16,497 nucleotides of DNA from assembly GCA_964395545.1 (NCBI GenBank), contig CAYNAW010000031.1, positions 1 to 16,497 on the forward strand. The letters run 5' to 3'. This document shows, in pieces, positions 8,001 through 15,828 of this stretch. Each line of letters opens with the position of its first letter. Position 1 is the first letter of the stretch. Under the pieces are notes generated by a model. The model did no database searches. It had not been told where the DNA came from and saw only the letters and a program-made list of their open reading frames with translations. Position numbers and translations under genes: made by a program. This stretch comes from CAYGVX01 sp964395545. GTDB lineage: Archaea; Thermoproteota; Bathyarchaeia; Bathyarchaeales; SOJC01.

Positions 8001-8953
8001 AGCTCTGCAAGGTCATCAAGCCTGGTTTCTTCACGACAGTTCAGGATTTGGGTAGACCAGGGTTTCAGAGATTCGGCGTGCCAGTCTCGGGAGCCATGGA
8101 TGACTACGCGCTGACAGCGGCTAACCTTCTGGTGGGCAACATGCCAAACGACGCGTGTTTGGAAATCACTCGACTGGGTCCTGAACTTGAGTTTCTGAGA
8201 GATGCTCAAATCACGATAGCAGGCGCTGCACAGTCTGCCAAAGTGAATGGGGAAGGCGTGGCTTGTTGGCGGACTCTGCGGATTCGCGAAGGCGACGTGC
8301 TTTCTCTGGACACATCGCTGAATGGGTGTAGAGCCTATCTGGCCGTCAGAGGCGGCATAGACGTGCCAACAGTGTTGGGTAGTAAATCAACGTACGTTCA
8401 CGGCGGGTTCGGAGGCTTCCGAGGAAGACAGCCGAAGACCGGCGACACCCTCGAAGCCTTCGAGAATCGGGTTCCCTTAGACGCGGGTTTCTCCATGCCC
8501 AGGGACCTCATTCCAGAGTATGAAGACGAGTTGGTGGTGGAAGTTGTACTTGGACCACAGAGCGAATACTTCTCCGAGAAGGGTCTAGACGCTTTTCTCT
8601 CCAGCGTCTACGTGGTGACTAGCGAGTCTGACAGAATGGGTTACAGGCTTGAGGGGCGAGAAATAGAGCACAAGGGCGTATCGGACATGGTTTCAGACGC
8701 CATACCAGTGGGGGCTGTACAAGTGCCCAGGAACGGCAAGCCTATCGTGTTGATGCGTGACGCACAGACGACGGGGGGCTACCCAAAGATCGCGGTAGTA
8801 ACGACTCCTGACATACCTCGATTGGGACAGGCCAAACCCAACAGCAGGATACGATTCTCTGAAGTCACTCCGACTAGAGCTCGAGAAAAGCTGTTGGAAT
8901 ACATGAAAACTCTAAGACTGATGAAGACCAGGCTCATCAAGTCAGGATTCTAG
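7997..8953 (+). CDS. pxpC: 5-oxoprolinase subunit PxpC (KipA family)
   Basis: The 318-residue protein is the large partner of PxpB and resembles the biotin-dependent urea amidolyase domain of that family. Visible marks are TTVQDLGRPG (13-22), GVPVSGAMDDYAL (27-39), NLLVGN (43-48), YLAVRGGIDVP (114-124), SDRMGYRLEG (211-220), the QVPRNGKPI segment (242-250) and DAQTTGGYPKIAVV (255-268). The length is typical and no break is seen. The ATG lies in an ATGA overlap with the pxpB stop, the classic arrangement for coupled translation of two subunits of one complex. It ends ten bases from the stop of the convergent transporter gene. With pxpA and pxpB complete, the full 5-oxoprolinase can be made from this operon. 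Confidence 0.94.
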   Translation: MKLCKVIKPGFFTTVQDLGRPGFQRFGVPVSGAMDDYALTAANLLVGNMPNDACLEITRLGPELEFLRDAQITIAGAAQSAKVNGEGVACWRTLRIREGDVLSLDTSLNGCRAYLAVRGGIDVPTVLGSKSTYVHGGFGGFRGRQPKTGDTLEAFENRVPLDAGFSMPRDLIPEYEDELVVEVVLGPQSEYFSEKGLDAFLSSVYVVTSESDRMGYRLEGREIEHKGVSDMVSDAIPVGAVQVPRNGKPIVLMRDAQTTGGYPKIAVVTTPDIPRLGQAKPNSRIRFSEVTPTRAREKLLEYMKTLRLMKTRLIKSGF

Positions 8954-8979
8954 GCAAGATCGCTTAGACCTTCTTGCCT
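8952..8979. repeat. inverted repeat spanning the stop codons of pxpC and the transporter gene
   Basis: AGGCAAG and CTTGCCT form 7-base arms around a 14-base loop. The left arm overlaps the pxpC TAG and the right arm lies in the last codons of the transporter. A hairpin would form in both transcripts and might mark or protect both 3' ends. There is no T tract, so it is not a canonical archaeal terminator. Confidence 0.35.
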
Positions 8980-10175
8980 CGGCGACGCATTGTCAAGCCA
9001 AAGAGCCCAATCGACAATGTCTGCATGACCGCGAAAGCCACCATAAGATGAAAGCCTAGGGCATAATCACCGGTCAAGTCTCTCGCCGAACCGACGAGGT
9101 ATGGTCCAGCTAAGATCCCTACGTTCAGACATGTCGTTATTATCCCATAAGCCAACCCAAAGCTGCGGGCGTCGACTATTTTCGGTGGCAAGGAGAAAAC
9201 GGGCGGCGGAACGAGCGACGCAAATACACCTACGAGTACAAGAAGGGGAATGACCAGGGAGGATGCCGGAACTAAAAAGAACAGAATTGACAAACCCAAA
9301 CCGCCCGCAGCGATGAATAGTCGTTCTCCTCCAAATCTATGCACAACGTAGCCCACAACAGGATTCAAGAACAGAGAACCCAGCATCACGATGCTCGACA
9401 TGAACCCCGCCGAGCCAACCGCAAAGCCCTTGTCCACAAAATAGTCTGAGGAGAAAGTAATGAACGAGATTAGAGCCGCATTGAACCACATCCATGAAAG
9501 CCCCACTAGCCACATCGAAGGTCCCAACCGGGCGACGTCCTCTCGCAGAGTGCTCCCCGTCCGCTCAACATCCTCAGAAGGCTCCTTGAAGAGAAGCAGG
9601 AAAGCTAAGAGTGCGATGACACCGACTGCGGTCGTTAGAACGACCGGTACTCGCCACCCAAAGCTGTTGCCGAGCACGTTAAACACGTTGAGGCTAAACA
9701 CAGTGCCAAAGGGCATGGCGGTGTTGTACAATCCCATCGCCAAGCCCAGTTCTTTTCCCATAAACCATCTGGACACCATCTGAGGCAACACTACAGCCAA
9801 CGTCAGCCCGCCCACGCCTGAGATCACCCTACCAACGTATGCGTGAAGAGGAATCTGGCTTGCTGCAAAAATGACGGTTCCAGCAACCATCAAACCCAGA
9901 GATGCGAGGCCCGTCTTCTTCATGCCGAAACGATCGGAAACTGCTCCGCCCGGAAGAGATAGAAAAATGCCAGGCAACGCAAAGAGACTCATAAGCAGGC
10001 CCACCTGTGCATGGCTAGCCTGAAAATCCTCTCTGATCAGAGTAAGAAGCGGAGGAACAGACTGAAAGACTAGAGTAAAAGACAACATACAAATGTACAC
10101 TATCACCAGAATTCTCCACCGACTGCCAGCCTCGTTACTCAACCAAGACACCGATAAAGAAGACAGACAATCCAA
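8964..10175 (-). CDS. major facilitator superfamily transporter
   Basis: The 403-residue frame encodes a 12-helix type MFS permease of the cytoplasmic membrane. The first helix is at about 20-42; the signature loop GGAVSDRFGMKK (76-87) follows helix 2, a weaker copy in NPVVGYVVHRFGG (271-283) follows helix 8, and a charged central loop lies at 197-215. The protein ends with a short basic tail, RRRGKKV. The substrate cannot be told; the convergent pxp operon makes an organic acid or amino acid derivative such as 5-oxoproline an obvious but untested guess. The frame opens with TTG at 10175, yet a TATA box lies just upstream at 10182-10189, which puts the expected transcript start near 10160. 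The true start is therefore probably the GTG at 10151 or the TTG at 10142, still ahead of helix 1. Confidence 0.88.
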   Translation of the reverse strand: MDCLSSLSVSWLSNEAGSRWRILVIVYICMLSFTLVFQSVPPLLTLIREDFQASHAQVGLLMSLFALPGIFLSLPGGAVSDRFGMKKTGLASLGLMVAGTVIFAASQIPLHAYVGRVISGVGGLTLAVVLPQMVSRWFMGKELGLAMGLYNTAMPFGTVFSLNVFNVLGNSFGWRVPVVLTTAVGVIALLAFLLLFKEPSEDVERTGSTLREDVARLGPSMWLVGLSWMWFNAALISFITFSSDYFVDKGFAVGSAGFMSSIVMLGSLFLNPVVGYVVHRFGGERLFIAAGGLGLSILFFLVPASSLVIPLLVLVGVFASLVPPPVFSLPPKIVDARSFGLAYGIITTCLNVGILAGPYLVGSARDLTGDYALGFHLMVAFAVMQTLSIGLFGLTMRRRGKKV

Positions 10176-10181
10176 ACCCGA

Positions 10182-10189
10182 GATATAAG
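10182..10189 (-). promoter_or_regulatory. TATA box of the MFS transporter gene
   Basis: The minus strand reads CTTATATC in this segment, a good archaeal TATA match. The implied start is near 10160, so the transcript would be nearly leaderless and would begin inside the longest open frame. Judged by eye. Confidence 0.45.
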
Positions 10190-10366
10190 ACCATTGCCAT
10201 CAAAACCAACATCCATACTGCCACTCAGTAGGACGTTCTAGTCCCCGCTCAGAACACGTGAACAAATGCCAAGACCACAGTCAGCAAAGTTAATAGGACA
10301 CAAACCTCACAACCATGTAAGCTCCAAAAACAAAGAATAGCCAAAAACACAAGAAGGCAAACTCAC

Positions 10367-12586
10367 ATGGGAAGATACAGACAGATCGAAGAAATCATCA
10401 AACTCATGAACGACCCACAACACGTCAGAAACACCAGCATCATCGCCCACGTCGACCACGGCAAAACCACACTCTCAGACAGCCTCCTAGCAGCAGCAGG
10501 CATCATCAGCGAACAAACCGCGGGACAAAAACTCTACCTAGACTCATGGGAACTAGAGCAAAAAAGACAGATGACAGTCTTCGCCTCAAACATCAGCCTA
10601 GTACACAACTACGAAGAACACGACTTCCTCATCAACCTCATAGACACTCCAGGCCACATAGACTTCAGCGGCGCAGTAACCCGAAGCTTAAGAGCAGTCG
10701 ACGGTGCGCTGGTCGTCGTCGACGCTGTCGAAGGACCCATGACACAGACCGAAACGGTCCTAATGCAGGCACTGCGCGAAAGAGTCAAACCCCTGCTCTA
10801 CATCAACAAGGTCGACCGCCTCATCAAGGAAATTCGCCTCACGTCTCAAGCCATACAATCCAAGTTTGCCAAGATAATTTCACGCGTAAACGACCTCATC
10901 GAGAAGTATGCCCCGCCAGAACACAAAAAGGACTGGCAAGTCAAAGTCGAAGACGACAGGGTCGCCTTCGGCTCAGCCCTCCACAAGTGGGGACTGACCC
11001 TTTCTCACATGAAAGCCAAAGGCATCACATTCCAAGAAATCATAGACGCCTACACCGGCGAAGCCGGAGAAGTCTCCAAAAAAGTCGAAGAACTCGGGAA
11101 AAAGGCTCCACTGTACGAGCCGATTCTGGACATGTTCTGTGAACACCTGCCGAATCCGCTTCAGGCTCAACCCTTCAGACAAAGCCAGATTTGGCCAGGC
11201 GACCACAACAGCGATGTAGGCAAGGCCTTCGCCAAAGTCGACCCCAACGGACCGCTTCTCATGTGCGTTAGCACGATTGAAGTCGATCCCCACAGTGGAG
11301 TCGTAGCCATCGGACGAGTATTCAGCGGAACCGTGCAGAAGGGAAAGCAAGTAGAGTTTGTCACCAGTCATCAAACAGGCGTAGTCCAGCAGGTCTACAT
11401 GAGCATGGCAGCCGACCGAGTCATCGTGGACAAGATTCCAGCAGGCAGCATAGCCGCGATAGGAGGAATCCCAGGCGTCCGCGTCGGCGAAACGATAGCC
11501 GAACAAGATACAAAGACCCAGCCCTTCGAAGGACTGAGATACGTCTCAGATCCCGTGGTAACTGTTGCCATAGCTCCAGCCGACGTCAAAGACCTGCCCC
11601 TCTTCGACAAAGTCATGCACAAACTCACCATCGAAGACCCCAACCTCCATCTCACGATGAACAAAGAAAGCGGAGAATACCTTCTAAGCGGAATGGGCGA
11701 ACTCCACCTTGAAGTAACCGCCTACCGGATGCAAGAGGCAAAACTGAAGGTCAAGACCAGCAAGCCCATTGTCATCTACCGCGAAACAATCAGCCACGAT
11801 TACCAAGGAAATCCCGTGATGGGAAAGAGCCCAAACAAACACAGCAAACTATGGATCACCATGGAAAAGCTACCCGAAGAAGTCGTTGAAGCCATAAAAA
11901 CAGGCAAAATTTCCGAGATGCAGACCAGAGATGACAGACAGAAGACTCTGCGAACACAATTCGGATGGGACACAGATGACGCACGGAACGTCATCTCAAT
12001 CGAAGAAAACAACATCCTCGTCAACAGAATAAAGGGAAGACAATACGTCGAAGAAGTCTTAGACCACGTCAAATCAGGCTTTCGGGAAGCAGTTAACTCC
12101 AGCGTCCTGGCAAAAGAACCAGCATACGGCCTCAAAGTAAACCTCGAAGACATTCAAGTCCACGAAGACCCAGTACATCGAGGACCAGCGCAGATTCTGC
12201 CCATGACGTGGCGCCCGATTTGGGCTTGCTTCCTGCTCAGCGACCCTAAACTCTTAGAGCCGATTTTGAGTTTTGAATGTAAAGTTCCAACTGACTTTGT
12301 GAGCGCCGTGCTCTCCATCGTTCAGAAGAGGCGCGGCCGCGTGCTCGACATGGTTACTGAGGAAGACATGATGATGGTTAGAGCGGAAATGCCTGTCTCC
12401 GAGTCTTTCGGCATCGCTGACGAGTTAAGGTCCTCCACTCAAGGCAGGGCTTTTTGGGCAACACAGTTTAGCCGCTGGTCTCCAGTACCGGAGCAAATGG
12501 TGCTCGACATCATAAAACAGATCCGTGAACGCAGGGGATTAGACCCGAAACCTCCACGACCAGAGGAATTCATAGAAAGGGAATAG
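10367..12586 (+). CDS. elongation factor 2, copy 1: diphthamide histidine kept, switch I altered
   Basis: This 739-residue GTPase is a full-length archaeal EF-2, the ribosomal translocase. G-domain motifs: DHGKTT (30-35), DTPGH (93-97), NKVD (147-150) and GSA (202-204). The G2/switch I motif, normally RGITI or RGMTI, reads RQMTV (67-71): the Mg-binding threonine stays but the glycine is glutamine. The SPNKH tip loop (488-492) and the diphthamide loop DPVHRGPAQ (601-609) are normal, with H604 the modification target. Just after it the usual PAxR motif reads PMTWRP, with W615 where EF-2 has arginine. The C-terminus RERRGLDPKPPRPEEF is typical. The ATG at 10367 matches the family N-terminus; GAAGG lies about ten bases ahead. 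A weak box TTAATA at 10290 could drive it. The coding strand is strongly A+C-rich for much of its length and changes near 12200. By the intact diphthamide loop it could be the main translocase. Confidence 0.96.
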   Translation: MGRYRQIEEIIKLMNDPQHVRNTSIIAHVDHGKTTLSDSLLAAAGIISEQTAGQKLYLDSWELEQKRQMTVFASNISLVHNYEEHDFLINLIDTPGHIDFSGAVTRSLRAVDGALVVVDAVEGPMTQTETVLMQALRERVKPLLYINKVDRLIKEIRLTSQAIQSKFAKIISRVNDLIEKYAPPEHKKDWQVKVEDDRVAFGSALHKWGLTLSHMKAKGITFQEIIDAYTGEAGEVSKKVEELGKKAPLYEPILDMFCEHLPNPLQAQPFRQSQIWPGDHNSDVGKAFAKVDPNGPLLMCVSTIEVDPHSGVVAIGRVFSGTVQKGKQVEFVTSHQTGVVQQVYMSMAADRVIVDKIPAGSIAAIGGIPGVRVGETIAEQDTKTQPFEGLRYVSDPVVTVAIAPADVKDLPLFDKVMHKLTIEDPNLHLTMNKESGEYLLSGMGELHLEVTAYRMQEAKLKVKTSKPIVIYRETISHDYQGNPVMGKSPNKHSKLWITMEKLPEEVVEAIKTGKISEMQTRDDRQKTLRTQFGWDTDDARNVISIEENNILVNRIKGRQYVEEVLDHVKSGFREAVNSSVLAKEPAYGLKVNLEDIQVHEDPVHRGPAQILPMTWRPIWACFLLSDPKLLEPILSFECKVPTDFVSAVLSIVQKRRGRVLDMVTEEDMMMVRAEMPVSESFGIADELRSSTQGRAFWATQFSRWSPVPEQMVLDIIKQIRERRGLDPKPPRPEEFIERE

Positions 12587-12738
12587 CTCAATAGCAGACA
12601 ATCCTTGTCCAAAGGCTTTTCTGTCACCCTCTGAGTCGAAGCGCGCGCCCAGCAGCACTGAAGCTGGATTCAAGTAAAGCTATTAGGGAATACCTTTAAC
12701 AACCATTTAGGACCACTGCAGAAAAAGGGAATCGAGGC

Positions 12739-14949
12739 ATGCCCAGGTTCAAGCAGACTACGGAAATCCTCAGGCTTATGGGCAAGAAGCAGAATATTCG
12801 AGACGTCGGGATAATTGCTCACATAGATCATGGCAAAACCACGATGACGGACAGCCTTCTTTCTGAAGCAGGACTTCTCAGTCCGAGGATCGCAGGTGAA
12901 GCCCGCGCTCTCGATTACCTCAGGGAAGAACAAAGGCGGGGCATCACGATAAAAACGGCCAACATCAGTCTACTTCATGAAAGAAAGGATGCCTCGTACA
13001 TCATCAACCTTATCGACACGCCGGGTCACGTCGACTTCACAGGGAAAGTCACCCGTGCCCTAAGGGCAATAGACGGTGTGGTTGTCGTGGTTGATGCCGT
13101 GGAAGAAATCATGGTGCAGACTGAGACTGTCACACGTCAGGCCTTAGACGAACGAGTGAAGCCTGTGCTGTTCGTCAACAAAGTCGACCGGCTCGTCAAG
13201 GAACTCAGACTGAGCCAAAGCGAAATACAGGCCAAACTCGCACGGATAATACACGACTTTAACAACCTGATCGATTTGTACGGTGAGCCAGAGCAAGTGG
13301 AGAAGTGGAAAGTCGACGCGGCAAAGGGCACTGTTGCGTTCGGCTCAGCGCTACATCGTTGGGGCTTCACACTGGACATCGCTCAGGAGAAGGGTGTCAA
13401 GTTCAGTAATGTAATAGCCGCCTACAGAAACAACAGAGTCAACGAACTTGTCCAAGAACTCCCGGTCCACAACGCGATTCTGACCATGGTAGTCGAGCAT
13501 CTTCCGAACCCTGCAGAGGCTCAGACTTACCGGATTCCTAAGATTTGGAAGGGCGACGTTGACTCCGAGATAGGTAAGGCCATGCTGGAAACAGATCAGA
13601 AAGGCCCAACCGTAATGTGCGTGACCGCCGCGCAGATGGATCCCCACGCAGGGCTCATTGCCACTGGGCGGATCTTCTCCGGAACTGTGAAAGAAGGCGA
13701 ACAGGTATACCTCGTGGGCGCCAAGAAAGACTATCGCGTACAGCAAGTTTCTATGTACATGGGAGCGTTCAGAGAAATCGTGGACACAATGTCCGCAGGA
13801 AACATCGCAGCGTTGCTCGGACTTGAACAGGCGAGGGCAGGTGAAACCCTTGTCAACGCAGACTTCAAAGACACCATGGTTCCATTCGAGCACATCAGAT
13901 ACGTTTCTGAACCAGTCATCACAATAGCCGTCGAGCCTAAACATCCGAGAGACTTGCCAGGCCTTGTAGATGCCATGCAACGCCTAGCCATCGAGGACCC
14001 GAACCTGGTGGCAAGCATTAACAAGGAAACTGGAGAGTATCTCCTAAGCGGCATCGGTGAACTCCATCTAGAAATCGCGGTGAAATTCCTCGAAGACTAC
14101 GGAGGCGGGGCCCTCAAAGTGATGACATCCAAGCCCATAGTGGTCTACAGGGAATCCATCCTCGCGAAGGGCCCCGTCACGCTGGCGAAGAGCCCCAATA
14201 AGCAGAACAAATTCTGGGTGCAAGTGGAACCTCTCGATGAAAGACTAATCGACCTCATTGAAAAGGGCGACTTGACGGACGGGATGGGAAAGAAGCAGAT
14301 GAGCAACGTTCTGACGAAAGCAGATTGGTCTACGGAAGAAGCCGAGAACGTGTGGGCGTTTGAGGGGCATAGAAACATCCTCGTTGACTCGACCAAAGGA
14401 GCGCCCTATCTGCTGGAAGTTCGAGACTTGGTGATCTCGGGTTTCAGGTGGGCATGTCGGAATGGACCTCTTTGCGAGGAGCCCCTGCGAGGTGTGAAGG
14501 TCAAACTCGTAGATGCCTTGCTGCACGAAGACCCCGCGTACCGAGGACCGGCACAGATTCTCCCAGCCACACGGCGAGGAATCTTCGGTTCATTCTTATC
14601 TTCGAAGCCAGTCGTTCTGGAACCCGTCTATAAGATCGGAGTGTCCGTACCGACTCAGTGGGTCGGAGAAGTTTCAAGCCTTATTACCAAGAAGCGAGGA
14701 CGAGTTGTGTCCTCTGAGCAAAAAGGCCCGTTAACAATGATCAATGGATTTGTCCCAGTTGCCGAAACTTTCGGGTTATCAGCTGATATGCGGTCTGCAA
14801 CTTCCGGGCATGCCTTTTGGCAAAGCGCATTTGATCATTGGGAGCGGCTTCCTGAAAACGTGGCGTCTGACGTAATTAAGACCATGAGGGGGAGAAGAGG
14901 CTTGCCGCTAGAAGTTCCCCCTGCGAGCAGTTTTGTCGACGTGGAGTAG
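12739..14949 (+). CDS. elongation factor 2, copy 2: diphthamide histidine replaced by tyrosine
   Basis: This 736-residue protein is a second complete EF-2, 152 bases after the first. Its N-terminus and G domain look like crenarchaeal EF-2: DHGKTT (30-35), switch I RGITI (67-71), DTPGH (93-97), NKVD (147-150) and GSA (202-204) are all intact. Domain IV differs. The diphthamide loop reads HEDPAYRGPAQ, so the histidine modified to diphthamide is Y601 (codon TAC at 14539-14541), and the neighbouring tip loop reads SPNKQN with Q489 for histidine. The following PATRR keeps its arginine (R612). The protein should hydrolyse GTP on the ribosome but cannot carry diphthamide. The ATG follows AAGGGA by eight bases; a weak box CTTTAAC lies at about 12694. 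It could serve translocation under other conditions, recycling or another ribosome-linked task. Its last 42 bases are also coding on the other strand. Confidence 0.96.
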   Translation: MPRFKQTTEILRLMGKKQNIRDVGIIAHIDHGKTTMTDSLLSEAGLLSPRIAGEARALDYLREEQRRGITIKTANISLLHERKDASYIINLIDTPGHVDFTGKVTRALRAIDGVVVVVDAVEEIMVQTETVTRQALDERVKPVLFVNKVDRLVKELRLSQSEIQAKLARIIHDFNNLIDLYGEPEQVEKWKVDAAKGTVAFGSALHRWGFTLDIAQEKGVKFSNVIAAYRNNRVNELVQELPVHNAILTMVVEHLPNPAEAQTYRIPKIWKGDVDSEIGKAMLETDQKGPTVMCVTAAQMDPHAGLIATGRIFSGTVKEGEQVYLVGAKKDYRVQQVSMYMGAFREIVDTMSAGNIAALLGLEQARAGETLVNADFKDTMVPFEHIRYVSEPVITIAVEPKHPRDLPGLVDAMQRLAIEDPNLVASINKETGEYLLSGIGELHLEIAVKFLEDYGGGALKVMTSKPIVVYRESILAKGPVTLAKSPNKQNKFWVQVEPLDERLIDLIEKGDLTDGMGKKQMSNVLTKADWSTEEAENVWAFEGHRNILVDSTKGAPYLLEVRDLVISGFRWACRNGPLCEEPLRGVKVKLVDALLHEDPAYRGPAQILPATRRGIFGSFLSSKPVVLEPVYKIGVSVPTQWVGEVSSLITKKRGRVVSSEQKGPLTMINGFVPVAETFGLSADMRSATSGHAFWQSAFDHWERLPENVASDVIKTMRGRRGLPLEVPPASSFVDVE

Positions 14950-15819
14950 CCGCCTCTCGTGTAACAGCCACGATCCGTCACAAGTTGCCGAGTTAAGTTG
15001 GGGAAAGCCTTCTCTGCAGCTTGAGAACCTCATTCCTTCATTCTCGACAATTCTCTTGACGTTTTCCAAGATTCTTCTTCGCATTTCGCGTGGGAGTAAG
15101 AAGCTTCTTCCATGTCGTTCTCCGTTCTCGAAGTAGAGGGGCTTCAGAGCCGCTGTTTCTGCGGGAAAGATTTGTGTGACTCGTCGCCAGTTGTCGTATT
15201 TGGCTTTGTAGATGCTACAAGTGATGTGGGGAACGCCCATCGATGCCAGTTCTTTAACGAGTTTCTTGGGCTGGTCGTTGAGCAAAGGGATGATCGGGTC
15301 TATGCGGACGATGGTTGGGATGTTGCTTTGAAGGAGTGTGCGCACAGCCTTCAGCCGTTGGGAAGGAGGTGGGACGGAGGGTTCGAGACGTCTCGCCAGT
15401 TCGTCGTTTTCTGTGGTTATCGTCAGAGCGACCATGCTTCGCGTCTTTTTCAACACGTCTATGTCTCTTGTTACGAGCGGGGATTTTGTCACTATTTGAA
15501 TTCTGCAGTCATGTCTCGAGAGTATCTCGAGGCACGTTCTCGTTAAGCCCAAGGCTTCTTCCATCGACGGGTACGGGTCGCTGGAGTTGGCTATCGATAT
15601 CAGCTCGCCATGTAGTTTCGTGGCTCCTTTTTCAACTCTGTGGGCTAGTGCCTTCTTCGGCCTGCAGCGGTGGAAGTTGGGTATGTAGGAGGTGACGTAG
15701 CAGTAGAGGCAGCCGTAGGGGCAGCCTGTGTAGGGGTTCAGAGTTAGTTTTGGGGGACAAGTGCAAAGCTGTGATTTCCAGGGGTCGAAAGGCGTGATGA
15801 GCATTATGTGCACCCGCAT
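14908..15819 (-). CDS. radical SAM protein of the SplB / DNA repair photolyase-like family
   Basis: The 303-residue protein has the radical SAM cluster motif CPYGCLYC with C33, C37 and C40 inside the family block NPYTGCPYGCLYCY, then SIANSSDPYPSME (75-87), IVTKSPLVTRD (109-119), RIDPIIP (172-178) and the C-terminal REGFPQLNSATCDGSWLL (269-286), which is typical of archaeal COG1533-type proteins. These are related to spore photoproduct lyase, but the archaeal members have no settled substrate, so the repair label should be taken with care. Extra cysteines C19, C21, C52, C268 and C280 are present. The ATG at 15819 has no clear ribosome site; the ATG at 15804 has GGGTG six bases ahead and may be the real start. 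The gene converges on the second EF-2 gene and overlaps its end by 42 bases, the overlap covering the poorly conserved tail after CDGSWLL. Confidence 0.9.
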   Translation of the reverse strand: MRVHIMLITPFDPWKSQLCTCPPKLTLNPYTGCPYGCLYCYVTSYIPNFHRCRPKKALAHRVEKGATKLHGELISIANSSDPYPSMEEALGLTRTCLEILSRHDCRIQIVTKSPLVTRDIDVLKKTRSMVALTITTENDELARRLEPSVPPPSQRLKAVRTLLQSNIPTIVRIDPIIPLLNDQPKKLVKELASMGVPHITCSIYKAKYDNWRRVTQIFPAETAALKPLYFENGERHGRSFLLPREMRRRILENVKRIVENEGMRFSSCREGFPQLNSATCDGSWLLHERRLLHVDKTARRGNF

Positions 15820-15828
15820 GTTTCAGAT

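Noticed and set aside
10176..10366. Search for a tRNA, small ORF or repeat in the A+C-rich gap before EF-2 copy 1
   Set aside because: No cloverleaf, T-loop sequence or ORF with a ribosome site was seen; the gap holds the transporter TATA box and a weak TTAATA for EF-2.
10546..11142. 198-residue plus-strand frame rich in Arg, His and Gln within EF-2 copy 1
   Set aside because: It is the +1-type shadow of the A+C-rich EF-2 codons; the composition is what such a frame must give.
10973..11506. 177-residue minus-strand open frame inside EF-2 copy 1, with a similar 209-residue one at 13351-13980 in copy 2
   Set aside because: Both lie at equivalent places antisense to the conserved EF-2 core, so their likeness is a by-product of EF-2 conservation, not a gene.
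12587..12738. Possible C/D-box guide RNA or hairpin between the EF-2 genes (CTGA, and CCAGC/GCTGG)
   Set aside because: There is a single D-like box without a matching C box, and a 5-base stem only; nothing beyond a weak promoter can be supported.
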